Shown: positions 45,165 through 53,237 of the stretch, piece after piece
How positions within the stretch are numbered: position 1 is the first letter of the stretch
Layout: every line of letters starts with the position of its first letter
Assembly: GCF_003234965.1 (NCBI RefSeq)
Contig: NZ_QKVK01000003.1
Span: 248,001 to 312,000 of the forward strand
Source: Aestuariivirga litoralis
GTDB lineage: Bacteria > Pseudomonadota > Alphaproteobacteria > Rhizobiales > Aestuariivirgaceae
Direction: 5' to 3'
Length of the DNA stretch: 64,000 nucleotides
Translations under genes and position numbers: made by a program
The notes under the pieces: generated by a model
Told to the model about the DNA's origin: nothing
Database searches by the model: none
Seen by the model: the letters and a program-made list of their open reading frames with translations, nothing else

Positions 45165-45365
45165 ATGGAAGAGCAGGCATTCGAGACTATCAAGCTTTTG
45201 CCACGGCGTGACCTGGAGACCTTCGCGTTGCGCGCGGCCATTCACATGCGAGAAGCAAGACGCGAGATGGAATCCGGGCGCTTCTTCTCGGCCGTGCTCA
45301 TGGGCTTTCTGCTGGGAGCCCTGGTGGCATCTGCCGCTTTCCTTCTCGGTTCCAGCCTAGGCTGA
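45165..45365 (+). CDS. small membrane protein at the end of the flagellar relic
   Basis: A 66-residue protein. A charged helical part (LPRRDLETFALRAAIHMREARREMESGRF, within residues 12-40) is followed by a membrane span (LMGFLLGALVASAAFLLG). No family was recognised. It follows in the same direction as the flagellar genes and ends with a 9-base overlap with the convergent hpt gene. Confidence 0.5.
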   Translation: MEEQAFETIKLLPRRDLETFALRAAIHMREARREMESGRFFSAVLMGFLLGALVASAAFLLGSSLG

Positions 45366-45920
45366 GGGCGTGCTCGTGGGGATGATGTGACCGACGAAGG
45401 GAAGCTCGCGAAACTGGTGCGCCATGTCCATGCCATATCCGACCACGAATTTGTCCGGGCATTTGAATCCCTCGAAATCCGCAGCGATATGTGCCGCAAG
45501 ATGACCCGGCTTGTTCAAAAGAACAGCCGTGAAGGTGCCCTTGGCACCACGGGCGGCTAGCAAGTCCTTGGCGAAGGCTAGCGTGCGTCCCGATTCGAGA
45601 ATGTCATCGATCAGCAGTACGTCGCGCCCGCGCACATCTGTCTCGATATCGCGCAACACGGTCACCTGTCCTGAAGACTTTGTTGACTTGCGATAGCTAG
45701 ACAGAATCATGAAATCGACTTCAGGCGATAATCCCGCGTGGTGCATGGCCCGAATGAGGTCGGCCGCGAAGACAAAACTTCCCTTGAGGATGGGCACAAC
45801 GAGAAGATTCGTGGGCTCGCGATCGGCAATGTCGGAGGCAATGGCCTTCACACGCGCCGCAATTTCAGACTCGCTGAACAGGACGCCGATGCGGTGCCCG
45901 TCGATTGTAAGTTCGCTCAT
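45357..45920 (-). CDS. hpt: hypoxanthine phosphoribosyltransferase
   Basis: A 187-residue purine-salvage enzyme that converts hypoxanthine (and guanine) with PRPP to the nucleotide. The PRPP-binding motif reads VLLIDDILESGRTLAF. The flexible loop region is SSYRKSTKSSGQV, the purine-specificity region PDKFVVGYGMDMAHQFRELP. It overlaps the zinc-ribbon gene upstream (ATGA), so the two are co-translated, and converges with the small membrane protein gene. Confidence 0.94.
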   Translation of the reverse strand: MSELTIDGHRIGVLFSESEIAARVKAIASDIADREPTNLLVVPILKGSFVFAADLIRAMHHAGLSPEVDFMILSSYRKSTKSSGQVTVLRDIETDVRGRDVLLIDDILESGRTLAFAKDLLAARGAKGTFTAVLLNKPGHLAAHIAADFEGFKCPDKFVVGYGMDMAHQFRELPFVGHIIPTSTPSA

Positions 45921-46621
45921 GGGCCTGCATTTGAGCCGATTTCGTCAGCCTGGGCAAATCGAATTTCAAGGTTTCTGGCAGCTTCGGGAGGAGATGCGAG
46001 CCTGGTGACGAAGCTGGTGCTTTCGCCGGGTTTGAGTGGCCTGACTTCGGTGTCCAAAGTCCAGTGATAGACCTCTGCGTTGTCCTTTGAGCGAAGGCCG
46101 AAGCGCAGCCAGGGTATCTTGCGTTCCTCCGATGAGACGTTGGTGAGTTCGCCCTTCACCGCGATGACCTTACGGCCATCGACGATCAGGTTCTGCAGAT
46201 CGACCTGGCGGATCTCCAGACCGTAGATGTTTATCTGGCGGCCCATCTTCTCATAGAAGTGGATGCTTGCAGGGACAGCAACGACGATCTGCTCCGGAAA
46301 GGCCGAAGCGCCGATGAGTGGTGCGAACGCCAAGGCCACCAGAGACGCCCATGCGGTCATCCGGACGCGGCGGGCCCGTCGCTGGAGGCGGAACGCGGTC
46401 TGGGCACTGCGTGCGGCCTCGATCAGTGGGTGGACAGTGGTTTGCTTCGGTCCCGCCTCCAATGTCGGGGTGTCGTCTGCGCGGGGGGCTGCCAATGTCA
46501 AAGGGGATCCCTCCACCCACCTGTGTCCGCAGTTGGAACAGTCGGCCACCGTTCCTCCTCCACCGGGGCCGGCAGATGGTATGTCATGTCGGCAGGAACA
46601 TATCGGGCAGCGAGCGATCAT
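45917..46621 (-). CDS. zinc-ribbon membrane protein (MJ0042-type)
   Basis: About 234 residues. The N-terminal zinc ribbon has two Cys pairs (CPIC and CSNC). A basic stretch is followed by one membrane span (about 90-110: AWASLVALAFAPLIGASAF) and an extracytoplasmic domain with IYGLEIRQVDLQNLIVDG and VKGELTNVSSEERKIP, like DUF3426-type sequences. Function unknown. The ATG at 46621 puts the zinc ribbon first; an in-frame ATG at 46633 adds four residues. The gene is divergent from ftsE, a common neighbour in rhizobia. Confidence 0.75.
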   Translation of the reverse strand: MIARCPICSCRHDIPSAGPGGGGTVADCSNCGHRWVEGSPLTLAAPRADDTPTLEAGPKQTTVHPLIEAARSAQTAFRLQRRARRVRMTAWASLVALAFAPLIGASAFPEQIVVAVPASIHFYEKMGRQINIYGLEIRQVDLQNLIVDGRKVIAVKGELTNVSSEERKIPWLRFGLRSKDNAEVYHWTLDTEVRPLKPGESTSFVTRLASPPEAARNLEIRFAQADEIGSNAGP

Positions 46622-46741
46622 GCGGATTGCCATTTCAGGGATTTATGCGCGTGTAGGTTACATTTATTGTCTGCTGTGGTTAATGCCTCGTTAAAGCTCG
46701 GGTGGTTTAAACAGGGTGATTGAGAGAGGAGGATCGGGTCA

Positions 46742-47398
46742 GTGCTGCGGCTTGAGAACGTTGGTCTCAGATATGGCGAGGGCCCGGAAGTCCTGCGCGA
46801 TGTGAGCTTTGCGCTGCGCACGGGCGATTTCTATTTCCTCACCGGTCCCTCTGGAGCGGGCAAATCGTCCCTGCTGAAGTTGTTGTTCCTGGCCCTCAAG
46901 CCAACACGCGGCACTTTGCGCATTTTTGGCGAGGATGTCGGGAACCTCAGCCATAACAAGCTGCCACCGATCCGTCGGCGCATCGGCGTGGTGTTTCAGG
47001 AATTCAGGCTGCTCGATCACTTGTCCACATACGACAACGTTGCTTTGCCGCTGCGTGTGGCAGGCAAATCCGAATCCACCTACCGGCGCGACGTCATGGA
47101 CCTTCTGGACTGGGTTGGCCTGGCTCAGAAATCCGCCGATCTGCCTCCCGTGCTCTCGGGGGGCGAAAAGCAGCGCGCGGCAATTGCCCGCGCCGTAATT
47201 GCAAAGCCACAGCTGCTGCTGGCGGATGAGCCCACCGGCAACGTCGATCCGGTGTTGGCCAAGCGTCTGCTTCATCTATTCGTTGAGCTCAACCGCCTCG
47301 GTACCACGATGCTGATCGCCACGCATGACAAAGGTCTGGTGCGCCAGGCGGAGCGCCCGGTTCTTCACCTCGAACAGGGCATCATGAACCTGCAATGA
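46742..47398 (+). CDS. ftsE: cell-division ATPase FtsE
   Basis: A 218-residue ABC-type ATPase at the inner face of the membrane that works with FtsX to control peptidoglycan hydrolysis at the septum. Walker A is GPSGAGKSS, the signature is LSGGEKQRAAIARAV, Walker B LLADEPTGNVD and the switch His is in IATHDKGL. The start is GTG at 46742 with an AGGAGG site 10 bases upstream. It overlaps ftsX by ATGA. Confidence 0.94.
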   Translation: MLRLENVGLRYGEGPEVLRDVSFALRTGDFYFLTGPSGAGKSSLLKLLFLALKPTRGTLRIFGEDVGNLSHNKLPPIRRRIGVVFQEFRLLDHLSTYDNVALPLRVAGKSESTYRRDVMDLLDWVGLAQKSADLPPVLSGGEKQRAAIARAVIAKPQLLLADEPTGNVDPVLAKRLLHLFVELNRLGTTMLIATHDKGLVRQAERPVLHLEQGIMNLQ

Positions 47399-48285
47399 AG
47401 CCGGGCGCGATCATACCCGCTACGGCGGCCTCGCTCACGTCGCTCACCGTCACCATGGCTGTGATGTGCTATCTCGCCTGCCTGGCAATCGGGGCCCTCA
47501 TCCTCGTCGACCGGGCAGTCACGAGCTGGACCAGCGGCCTGTCCCGCGAGATGACGATTCAGGTGCGGGTGATGCGGGATGCGGATATTACCCGGGAAGT
47601 CGAAAAGGCCCGGACCATATCCGCAGCCTTTCCGGGAATCGTGGACGTGGACGTGCTCGACGAAGGCGCTGGGGCAAAACTTCTTGAGCCATGGCTGGGC
47701 ACGCGTTCGCTCGAGGGATTGCCGGTGCCCAGGTTGATCCGGATAGTCACCGATGTCAGCAATCCCCCGGATGTCGCAGCATTGGAGCAAGCGTTGCTCC
47801 AGGTGAAGGGGGCAAGGCTGGACACGCACCAGAAGTGGGAGGCAGAACTGACCCGGATGGCGCGGGCTCTTTCGGCTGTCTCCTACGCTATCCTTCTCTT
47901 GATCTGTGTCTCCGCCGTTGCGATCGTCATATTTGCGACGCGTGCGGTGCTGCAGGCCAACCGCCATATCGTCGACCTGTTGCACCTGGTGGGCGCACGC
48001 GACAGCTACATCGCCCGCCAGATCGATGGCCGGTTTCTTCGCACGGGGCTGCTCTCCGGTTTCATTGGTGTCGGGCTTGGCCTCTTCACCTTCTTGCTGC
48101 TCGGTCTGTTCGGTGGCGGCAGCGAGGGCGGCGTCGCGGCGGCAAGCCGCGGACTGCTGTTTTCGGCGCCAAGCATTGCAATCTGGAGCTATGGCCTTCT
48201 CTTCGCAGTGCCGCTTGCGGCAACCCTCATTTGCCTGATGACTGCACGCATCACCTTGATGCGCCGCCTTGGTGTGGTGACGTGA
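47395..48285 (+). CDS. ftsX: cell-division membrane protein FtsX
   Basis: A 296-residue inner-membrane protein with four membrane spans (about 20-40, 160-185, 215-240, 265-285) and a periplasmic loop between the first two, the usual FtsX layout. The cytoplasmic stretch RHIVDLLHLVGARDSYIARQ is the conserved FtsX/MacB-type coupling region. It is coupled to ftsE upstream, and its TGA overlaps the GTG start of the acyltransferase gene. Confidence 0.92.
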   Translation: MKPGAIIPATAASLTSLTVTMAVMCYLACLAIGALILVDRAVTSWTSGLSREMTIQVRVMRDADITREVEKARTISAAFPGIVDVDVLDEGAGAKLLEPWLGTRSLEGLPVPRLIRIVTDVSNPPDVAALEQALLQVKGARLDTHQKWEAELTRMARALSAVSYAILLLICVSAVAIVIFATRAVLQANRHIVDLLHLVGARDSYIARQIDGRFLRTGLLSGFIGVGLGLFTFLLLGLFGGGSEGGVAAASRGLLFSAPSIAIWSYGLLFAVPLAATLICLMTARITLMRRLGVVT

Positions 48286-49004
48286 TCTACATTCGCTCCG
48301 CACTGTTCAACGTTGTTTTCTACGTCAATCTTGCGCTGTTCCTGGTGCTGGGAGCAGGCTTCTACTTCACGCCGCGCAAATGGTCGATCCGCGCGTTGCA
48401 GGTGTGGGCGCGGTCGTCATTGTTCTGGCTCAGGGTGATCGGCGGTATCCGCATGGAGGTGCGGGGCAAGGAGCATATTCCTCCGGGTGCATGTCTCGTT
48501 GCCGGCAAGCACCAGTCCTTCTGGGAGACCTTTGCCATACTGCCGCTGCTTGACGACCCGGCCATGGTGCTGAAGAAGGAACTCACCTACATTCCGTTCT
48601 TTGGTTGGTTCATCTACAAGTTCCGCATGATTCCGGTGGAACGGTCAGCCGGTACCCAGGCTCTCCGGACACTGGTGGAGGCAGCGCAGGAGGCAATCGC
48701 CGCAAACCGGCAGGTGGTGATCATGCCCGAAGGGACGCGCAGGGCACCCGACGATCCCCCTGACTACAAGCCGGGCGCTGCCGCACTCTATGGCAAGCTG
48801 GACGTACCCTGCATTCCCTTTGCGCTCAATTCGGGCCTGTTCTGGCCGCGACGCCAGTTCCTGCGGAGGCCCGGCACCATCGTCATCTCGTTCCTGGAGC
48901 CAATCCCGCCGGGCTCAAACCGCAAACTCTTCCAGTCGCGACTCGAAACTGCCATAGAAGGAGAAACAGCGCATCTCGTGGCTGAAGGCCGACGCGTGCT
49001 CTAA
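48282..49004 (+). CDS. 1-acyl-glycerol-3-phosphate acyltransferase (PlsC-like)
   Basis: A 240-residue membrane-associated acyltransferase. The start is GTG at 48282, inside the ftsX stop region (GTGA); the frame upstream shadows ftsX. Motif I reads GKHQSFWETF, that is His-x4-Glu in place of the more common His-x4-Asp. Motif II region is FRMIPVERSAGTQAL, motif III MPEGTRRAP, and motif IV region CIPFALNSG. It should make phosphatidic acid, though another lipid acceptor is possible. Likely co-transcribed with ftsEX. Confidence 0.87.
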   Translation: MIYIRSALFNVVFYVNLALFLVLGAGFYFTPRKWSIRALQVWARSSLFWLRVIGGIRMEVRGKEHIPPGACLVAGKHQSFWETFAILPLLDDPAMVLKKELTYIPFFGWFIYKFRMIPVERSAGTQALRTLVEAAQEAIAANRQVVIMPEGTRRAPDDPPDYKPGAAALYGKLDVPCIPFALNSGLFWPRRQFLRRPGTIVISFLEPIPPGSNRKLFQSRLETAIEGETAHLVAEGRRVL

Positions 49005-49076
49005 GTACAAAAAGAGAACAAAAACTCGACTCTCTCGCTCCGCCGCGTTACACTCCCTGTAACCGGAGGTTCTGCA

Positions 49077-51320
49077 ATGCATATCCCCGCCCGCCCGTCC
49101 CTCGACCCCATTGCCCAGGAAATCTGGTCGATGAAATACCGCTACAGCCCCGAGGACGGATTTAACGCCGAAACGAACATCGAAGATAGCTGGCGGCGGG
49201 TGGCACATGCCGTGTCGGCCGCCGAACGGCCGGATGACCGGCTGGTCTGGGCTGACAGCTTTTACCGCATTCTCAAGAATTATCGCTTCCTGCCGGCAGG
49301 GCGCATCCTCGCCGGGGCGGGCACCGACCGGCAGGTGACGCTGTTCAACTGCTTCGTCATGGGCCGCATTCCGGATTCGCTCGACGGGATCTTCACCCAG
49401 CTGAAGGAAGCCGCCCTCACCATGCAGCAGGGGGGTGGCATCGGGCATGACTTCTCGACTCTACGCCCGCGGGGGGCGCCTGTGCGCGGGGTCGGCGCGG
49501 ATGCCTCGGGCCCGGTCAGCTTCATGGATGTGTGGGATGCGATGTGCAGAACCATTATGTCCGCCGGCACGCGGCGAGGTGCGATGATGGGTACCCTCCG
49601 CTGCGATCATCCCGACATTGAGGACTTTGTGGCCGCCAAGCAGCTGGCCGGCCGGCTGCGCAATTTCAATCTTTCGGTATTGGTAACGGATGCCTTCATG
49701 GCCGCAGTGAAGGCAAAGGCCGAGTGGCCACTCGTGTTCGAGGGTGACACTTACCGGATCGTTTCTGCCGAGCGGCTGTGGGACAAGATCGTCCGGTCTA
49801 CCTATGATTCAGCTGAGCCCGGCGTAATCTTCATCGATCGCATCAACGCCGAGAACAATCTCTCCTATTGTGAAACCATTGGCGCGACCAATCCATGTGG
49901 AGAACAGCCGCTGCCCCCTTATGGCGCCTGTTTGCTGGGCTCGCTCAATCTTACCCGTTTCGTCCTTGGTCCGTTCAGAGAAAATGCCCGCATCGACGAG
50001 GCTGCATTGCGCCAAACGGCAGCGACGGCCGTGCGCTTCCTGGATAACGTCATCGACATCTCCAATTTTCCTCTGCCCCAGCAGCGCGCCGAGGCTCTGG
50101 CAAAGCGTCGGATCGGTCTGGGCATTACGGGACTCGCAGATGCGCTTGCGATGTGCGGCCTGAGTTACGGTACTGGGGAAGCCGCGGAGGCCGCCCGCCA
50201 ATGGATGGCGGCCATCGAGCAGGCCGCCTACCTGTCCAGCATCTCGCTCGCGGAGGAACGCGGGCCTTTCCCGCTCTTTGACGCCGGCCGTTTTGGCGCG
50301 ACCGGCCATGCTGCCGGTATGGACAGGGAATTGCGCAGCCAAATTGCCCGGAATGGAATACGAAACGGGCTCCTTACTTCGATTGCACCAACAGGTACGA
50401 TCTCGCTCATCGCTGGCAACGTGTCGAGTGGCATCGAGCCCATCTTCAGTATCCGGTATCAACGCAAGGTGCTGCAGCCAAACGGCAGTTCACGCAGCGA
50501 AGACGTTACCGATTATGCTGCGTCGCTGTACTGGCAAATGCATGGCGAAGGTGCAGCATTGCCGCCTTGCTTCGTAACCGCGGATCAATTGACACCATCT
50601 GCTCATCTTCTCATGCAGGCCGCCGTGCAGAAGCACGTCGACAGCTCTATTTCCAAGACGATCAACATACCGGAAGGCTTTCCCTTTGAAAGCTTCAAGG
50701 ACGTCTATGAGGAGGCTTATGAACTGGGGCTCAAGGGCTGCACCACCTATCGACCCAATGCGGTGACGGGGAGCGTGTTGTCCAGCGGCAGCAGCTTGCC
50801 CGCTACGGTGGTGCGCGACGACGATCAGCGCCCACGCCCACGCGACGAGGTGCTACCGGGCATGACATACAAGCTGCGCTGGCCCGAGACTGACCATGCC
50901 ATCTACATCACGATCAACGACGTGGTGGATGCCGGTGTGCGAAGGCCCTTCGAGATCTTCATCAATTCCAAGAACATGGAGCATTATGCCTGGACGGTGG
51001 CGTTGACCCGCATGATTTCGGCCGTGTTCCGGCGTGGTGGTGAAGTGTCCTTCGTCGTCGATGAGTTGAAGGCGGTTTTCGATCCCCGTGGTGGCCAGTG
51101 GATGAATGGGCGTTATGTGCCAAGCCTGCTTGCCGCCATCGGCGGCATTATCGAGCGGCACATGATCGACACCGGTTTCCTGGACCCAGCGCAGGTACAG
51201 ACGAGTAGGTCCACGTCTGGCAGTCATCCGGCATCATGCCCTCGCTGCGGAAATGATGCGTTGATGTTCCAGGAGGGTTGCGCCACTTGCCTGTCTTGCG
51301 GTTACTCCAAATGTAGCTGA
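49077..51320 (+). CDS. nrdJ: adenosylcobalamin-dependent ribonucleotide reductase (class II)
   Basis: A 747-residue enzyme that reduces ribonucleotides to deoxyribonucleotides with a B12-generated thiyl radical. The radical-site motif NPCGEQPL is present, the first active-site Cys is in LFNCFVMG, and the phosphate-loop region is IAPTGTISLIAGN. The last ~130 residues contain a domain starting MTYKLRWPETDHAIYI and a C-terminal zinc ribbon CPRCGN ... CLSCGYSKC. This is the short NrdJ form, unlike the ~1200-residue type also found in alphaproteobacteria. GGAGGT precedes the ATG by 7 bases. No B12 riboswitch fits in the 72-base gap upstream. Confidence 0.92.
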   Translation: MHIPARPSLDPIAQEIWSMKYRYSPEDGFNAETNIEDSWRRVAHAVSAAERPDDRLVWADSFYRILKNYRFLPAGRILAGAGTDRQVTLFNCFVMGRIPDSLDGIFTQLKEAALTMQQGGGIGHDFSTLRPRGAPVRGVGADASGPVSFMDVWDAMCRTIMSAGTRRGAMMGTLRCDHPDIEDFVAAKQLAGRLRNFNLSVLVTDAFMAAVKAKAEWPLVFEGDTYRIVSAERLWDKIVRSTYDSAEPGVIFIDRINAENNLSYCETIGATNPCGEQPLPPYGACLLGSLNLTRFVLGPFRENARIDEAALRQTAATAVRFLDNVIDISNFPLPQQRAEALAKRRIGLGITGLADALAMCGLSYGTGEAAEAARQWMAAIEQAAYLSSISLAEERGPFPLFDAGRFGATGHAAGMDRELRSQIARNGIRNGLLTSIAPTGTISLIAGNVSSGIEPIFSIRYQRKVLQPNGSSRSEDVTDYAASLYWQMHGEGAALPPCFVTADQLTPSAHLLMQAAVQKHVDSSISKTINIPEGFPFESFKDVYEEAYELGLKGCTTYRPNAVTGSVLSSGSSLPATVVRDDDQRPRPRDEVLPGMTYKLRWPETDHAIYITINDVVDAGVRRPFEIFINSKNMEHYAWTVALTRMISAVFRRGGEVSFVVDELKAVFDPRGGQWMNGRYVPSLLAAIGGIIERHMIDTGFLDPAQVQTSRSTSGSHPASCPRCGNDALMFQEGCATCLSCGYSKCS

Positions 51321-51324
51321 GAGC

Positions 51325-51357
51325 TTGACACAGGCCAGGAATGTTCTATATTTGTTC
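51325..51357 (+). promoter_or_regulatory. promoter with overlapping LexA (SOS) box
   Basis: TTGACA (51325-51330), a 16-base spacer and TATATT (51347-51352) form a near-consensus sigma-70 promoter. GTTC-N7-GTTC (51343-51357), the LexA box of alphaproteobacteria, overlaps the -10. Bound LexA would block RNA polymerase directly. The expected start is at 51359-51360, on the A of the first ATG. Confidence 0.82.
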
Positions 51358-51359
51358 TC

Positions 51360-51767
51360 ATGATGCAAGGCTATTCCCTCTCCGCTACCCTGCCCGAGGA
51401 TTCTGGCCTCGGTGAACGCTTTTGGTATTGGCGCGGCATATCGGGCCAGTCTTACATACATTCCATCTACGCTCCTGATCATTGTCCTCCTGTAACCGAA
51501 GCGGTTTTCGTCATCGTCCGCAAGATTGGCGGCGTCCGTTGTGCGGTGGCGATCGGGCGATTCGGTACAGATGGCCTGATGCCAAGCGGCACAGTTGCGA
51601 CGCTGCCGGGGGATGAGATGCACGTCCACCTCCTGAACCGGGAGGGCGACGCAGCAGATTCCGTATTCCGTGATCTCGCTGCGACGCTTGAAAGCGGCGA
51701 AACCCCCTCGCGGCCAGAAACCAAGCCTTGGCGGAAGCCGGTTCAGCTCGACCTGCTGGCCGCCTGA
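51360..51767 (+). CDS. SOS-regulated hypothetical protein
   Basis: A 135-residue protein with no recognised domain, no signal peptide and no membrane span. Notable stretches are RFWYWRGISGQSYIHSIYAP and VVF-like VFVIVRKIGGVRCAVAIGRFG, which look like a small alpha/beta domain. It lies just after a promoter with an embedded LexA box, so it should be induced by DNA damage. The predicted transcription start coincides with the first ATG, so the mRNA may be leaderless; the second ATG follows directly. Its 3' end overlaps the convergent chaC-like gene by 25 bases. Confidence 0.75.
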   Translation: MMQGYSLSATLPEDSGLGERFWYWRGISGQSYIHSIYAPDHCPPVTEAVFVIVRKIGGVRCAVAIGRFGTDGLMPSGTVATLPGDEMHVHLLNREGDAADSVFRDLAATLESGETPSRPETKPWRKPVQLDLLAA

Positions 51768-52285
51768 GAACCCAAACGCCCGGCGAGACGCTCCAGCGCA
51801 GGGTCATGAATGTTCATCTCGCGCAGATGGGCGAGCGTGTTCGCGACATAGTCAATGCAGTGGCCAGATACACCTTCGCCCATGCGGACGTGGTGTTCCA
51901 GGGCCTGCTCATCCAGAATCCCGGCATATTGGCGATGGCTGCGGTCCACCACATAGGTGACCGCTTCCACCGTCTGGCCACTTGTGGTGAGCCGGGCCGT
52001 CGTGACCTTTTCGAGGTAGACGGACGTCACCTGCTCGCGTGCGCGGAGATAGGCGATCGTTTCACTCCATCTCTCTGGTGCAACTTCAAAGGCCAGACCG
52101 TGGCAGGAGCCGCCGCGGTCAAGCCCCAGAACGAGGCCCGGCTGTTCTGGTGTTCCGCGGTGAACATGCGAGTATACACAAAGGCTGCGGTGATAGCCGT
52201 GAATGCGGGCGGGCGCGCTCCGTTCGAAAGCGAAGCCCGGGCGCCACATCAGCGAACCATAGCCAAAGATCCAGAACTGCTTCAT
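51743..52285 (-). CDS. ChaC-family gamma-glutamylcyclotransferase
   Basis: A 180-residue cytoplasmic enzyme predicted to cleave glutathione to 5-oxoproline and Cys-Gly. The substrate loop FGYGSLMWRPGF is at 6-17. LCVYSHVHRGTPEQPGLVLG follows, and the catalytic Glu is expected in AYLRAREQV. The C-terminal YVANTLAHLREMNIHD is also typical. It converges on the SOS gene and diverges from the DUF2125 gene. Confidence 0.9.
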   Translation of the reverse strand: MKQFWIFGYGSLMWRPGFAFERSAPARIHGYHRSLCVYSHVHRGTPEQPGLVLGLDRGGSCHGLAFEVAPERWSETIAYLRAREQVTSVYLEKVTTARLTTSGQTVEAVTYVVDRSHRQYAGILDEQALEHHVRMGEGVSGHCIDYVANTLAHLREMNIHDPALERLAGRLGSQAASRSS

Positions 52286-52325
52286 TCTACCGCTCTGACT
52301 AACGTGAAAACCGATCCGGGATCAA

Positions 52326-53237
52326 ATGCCGAATTCTGCACCGCGCCCTTGGAGGATGTTCCTGCCGCTCGGAGTGGTTCTTCTTCTGGCCCTGCTGTGG
52401 TCGGGATATTGGCTCATGGCCTCGGCAAGTGCAAAACAGAGACTCGCTGAACTGCGAGGAGAACTGGCGTCCGAAGGACTGAAGCTTGCCTGCACACAGG
52501 AACAATGGGGGGGCTACCCGTTCCACCTCGAATTCACATGCACTTCGCCGATCCTGACCTATGGAAGCGGGTCAGAACTTCGCGCGGCCAACCTTCTGCT
52601 GGTCGCCTTGGCCTATGCACCTTGGCAAATTGCTGCCCTCGTCGATGGACCGTCCACCATCACGGCTCCAGGCCTGCTGCCGACGCAGATAATGCATCAG
52701 CGGGCGCTCGGGGCAGTCACGATTGGAAGGGATGGGCAGCCCTCCATCTCGGCCGAACTCCCTGCGGTATCGGTTGATGGCTTTGGTCGTGCCGAAAAGG
52801 TGATGCTGTTCACGAGGCCTGCTTCAGATGGCGCAACCGACGTCGCTGTTCAGGCTAAATCTCTGGTCTACACCCCTGTCGGCCAAGACCCCGTGGCCGT
52901 GGATGCAGCAAGACTGCAGGGCACAATAGAGAGCAATGAGACTCTCACGCTCCAGACCTTCGAGATCAACCAGGACACCCTGCGATACTGGGGATCAGGT
53001 AAACTGTCACTCGACCAGCAAGGTCATATCTCTGGCCAGATCGATACCGAGACGAACGATGCAAAAGCACTGCTCGTACGGATTTCGCCCTTGCTCGGCT
53101 TATCGGAAGGCCAGCTTGCCAACCTCCAGACCGTGCTGAACCTTATTGGCAATGGTGCCAAGATGCCCGTCATCGCCAAGGATGGAAAACTCTATCTGGG
53201 TCCGTTCCAGATTGCCGAATTGAAGTCGCTCTACTGA
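52326..53237 (+). CDS. DUF2125 family protein
   Basis: A 303-residue protein with an N-terminal membrane anchor or signal sequence (about 11-31: MFLPLGVVLLLALLWSGYW) and a long exported beta-rich part. LACTQEQWGGYPFHLEFTC is the DUF2125 hallmark; repeated short strands follow to the end. It resembles AsmA-like or lipid-transfer-type envelope proteins only in general form. Function unknown. Its end overlaps the convergent tyrA gene by 7 bases. Confidence 0.82.
   Translation: MPNSAPRPWRMFLPLGVVLLLALLWSGYWLMASASAKQRLAELRGELASEGLKLACTQEQWGGYPFHLEFTCTSPILTYGSGSELRAANLLLVALAYAPWQIAALVDGPSTITAPGLLPTQIMHQRALGAVTIGRDGQPSISAELPAVSVDGFGRAEKVMLFTRPASDGATDVAVQAKSLVYTPVGQDPVAVDAARLQGTIESNETLTLQTFEINQDTLRYWGSGKLSLDQQGHISGQIDTETNDAKALLVRISPLLGLSEGQLANLQTVLNLIGNGAKMPVIAKDGKLYLGPFQIAELKSLY

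Noticed and set aside
49020-49056. Possible second LexA box upstream of nrdJ (GAAC-N7-CGAC)
   Set aside because: One half-site has two mismatches to GTTC/GAAC; not supportable as an SOS site.
49005-49076. Cobalamin riboswitch before the B12-dependent reductase
   Set aside because: Only 72 bases are available and no B12-box-like sequence was seen.
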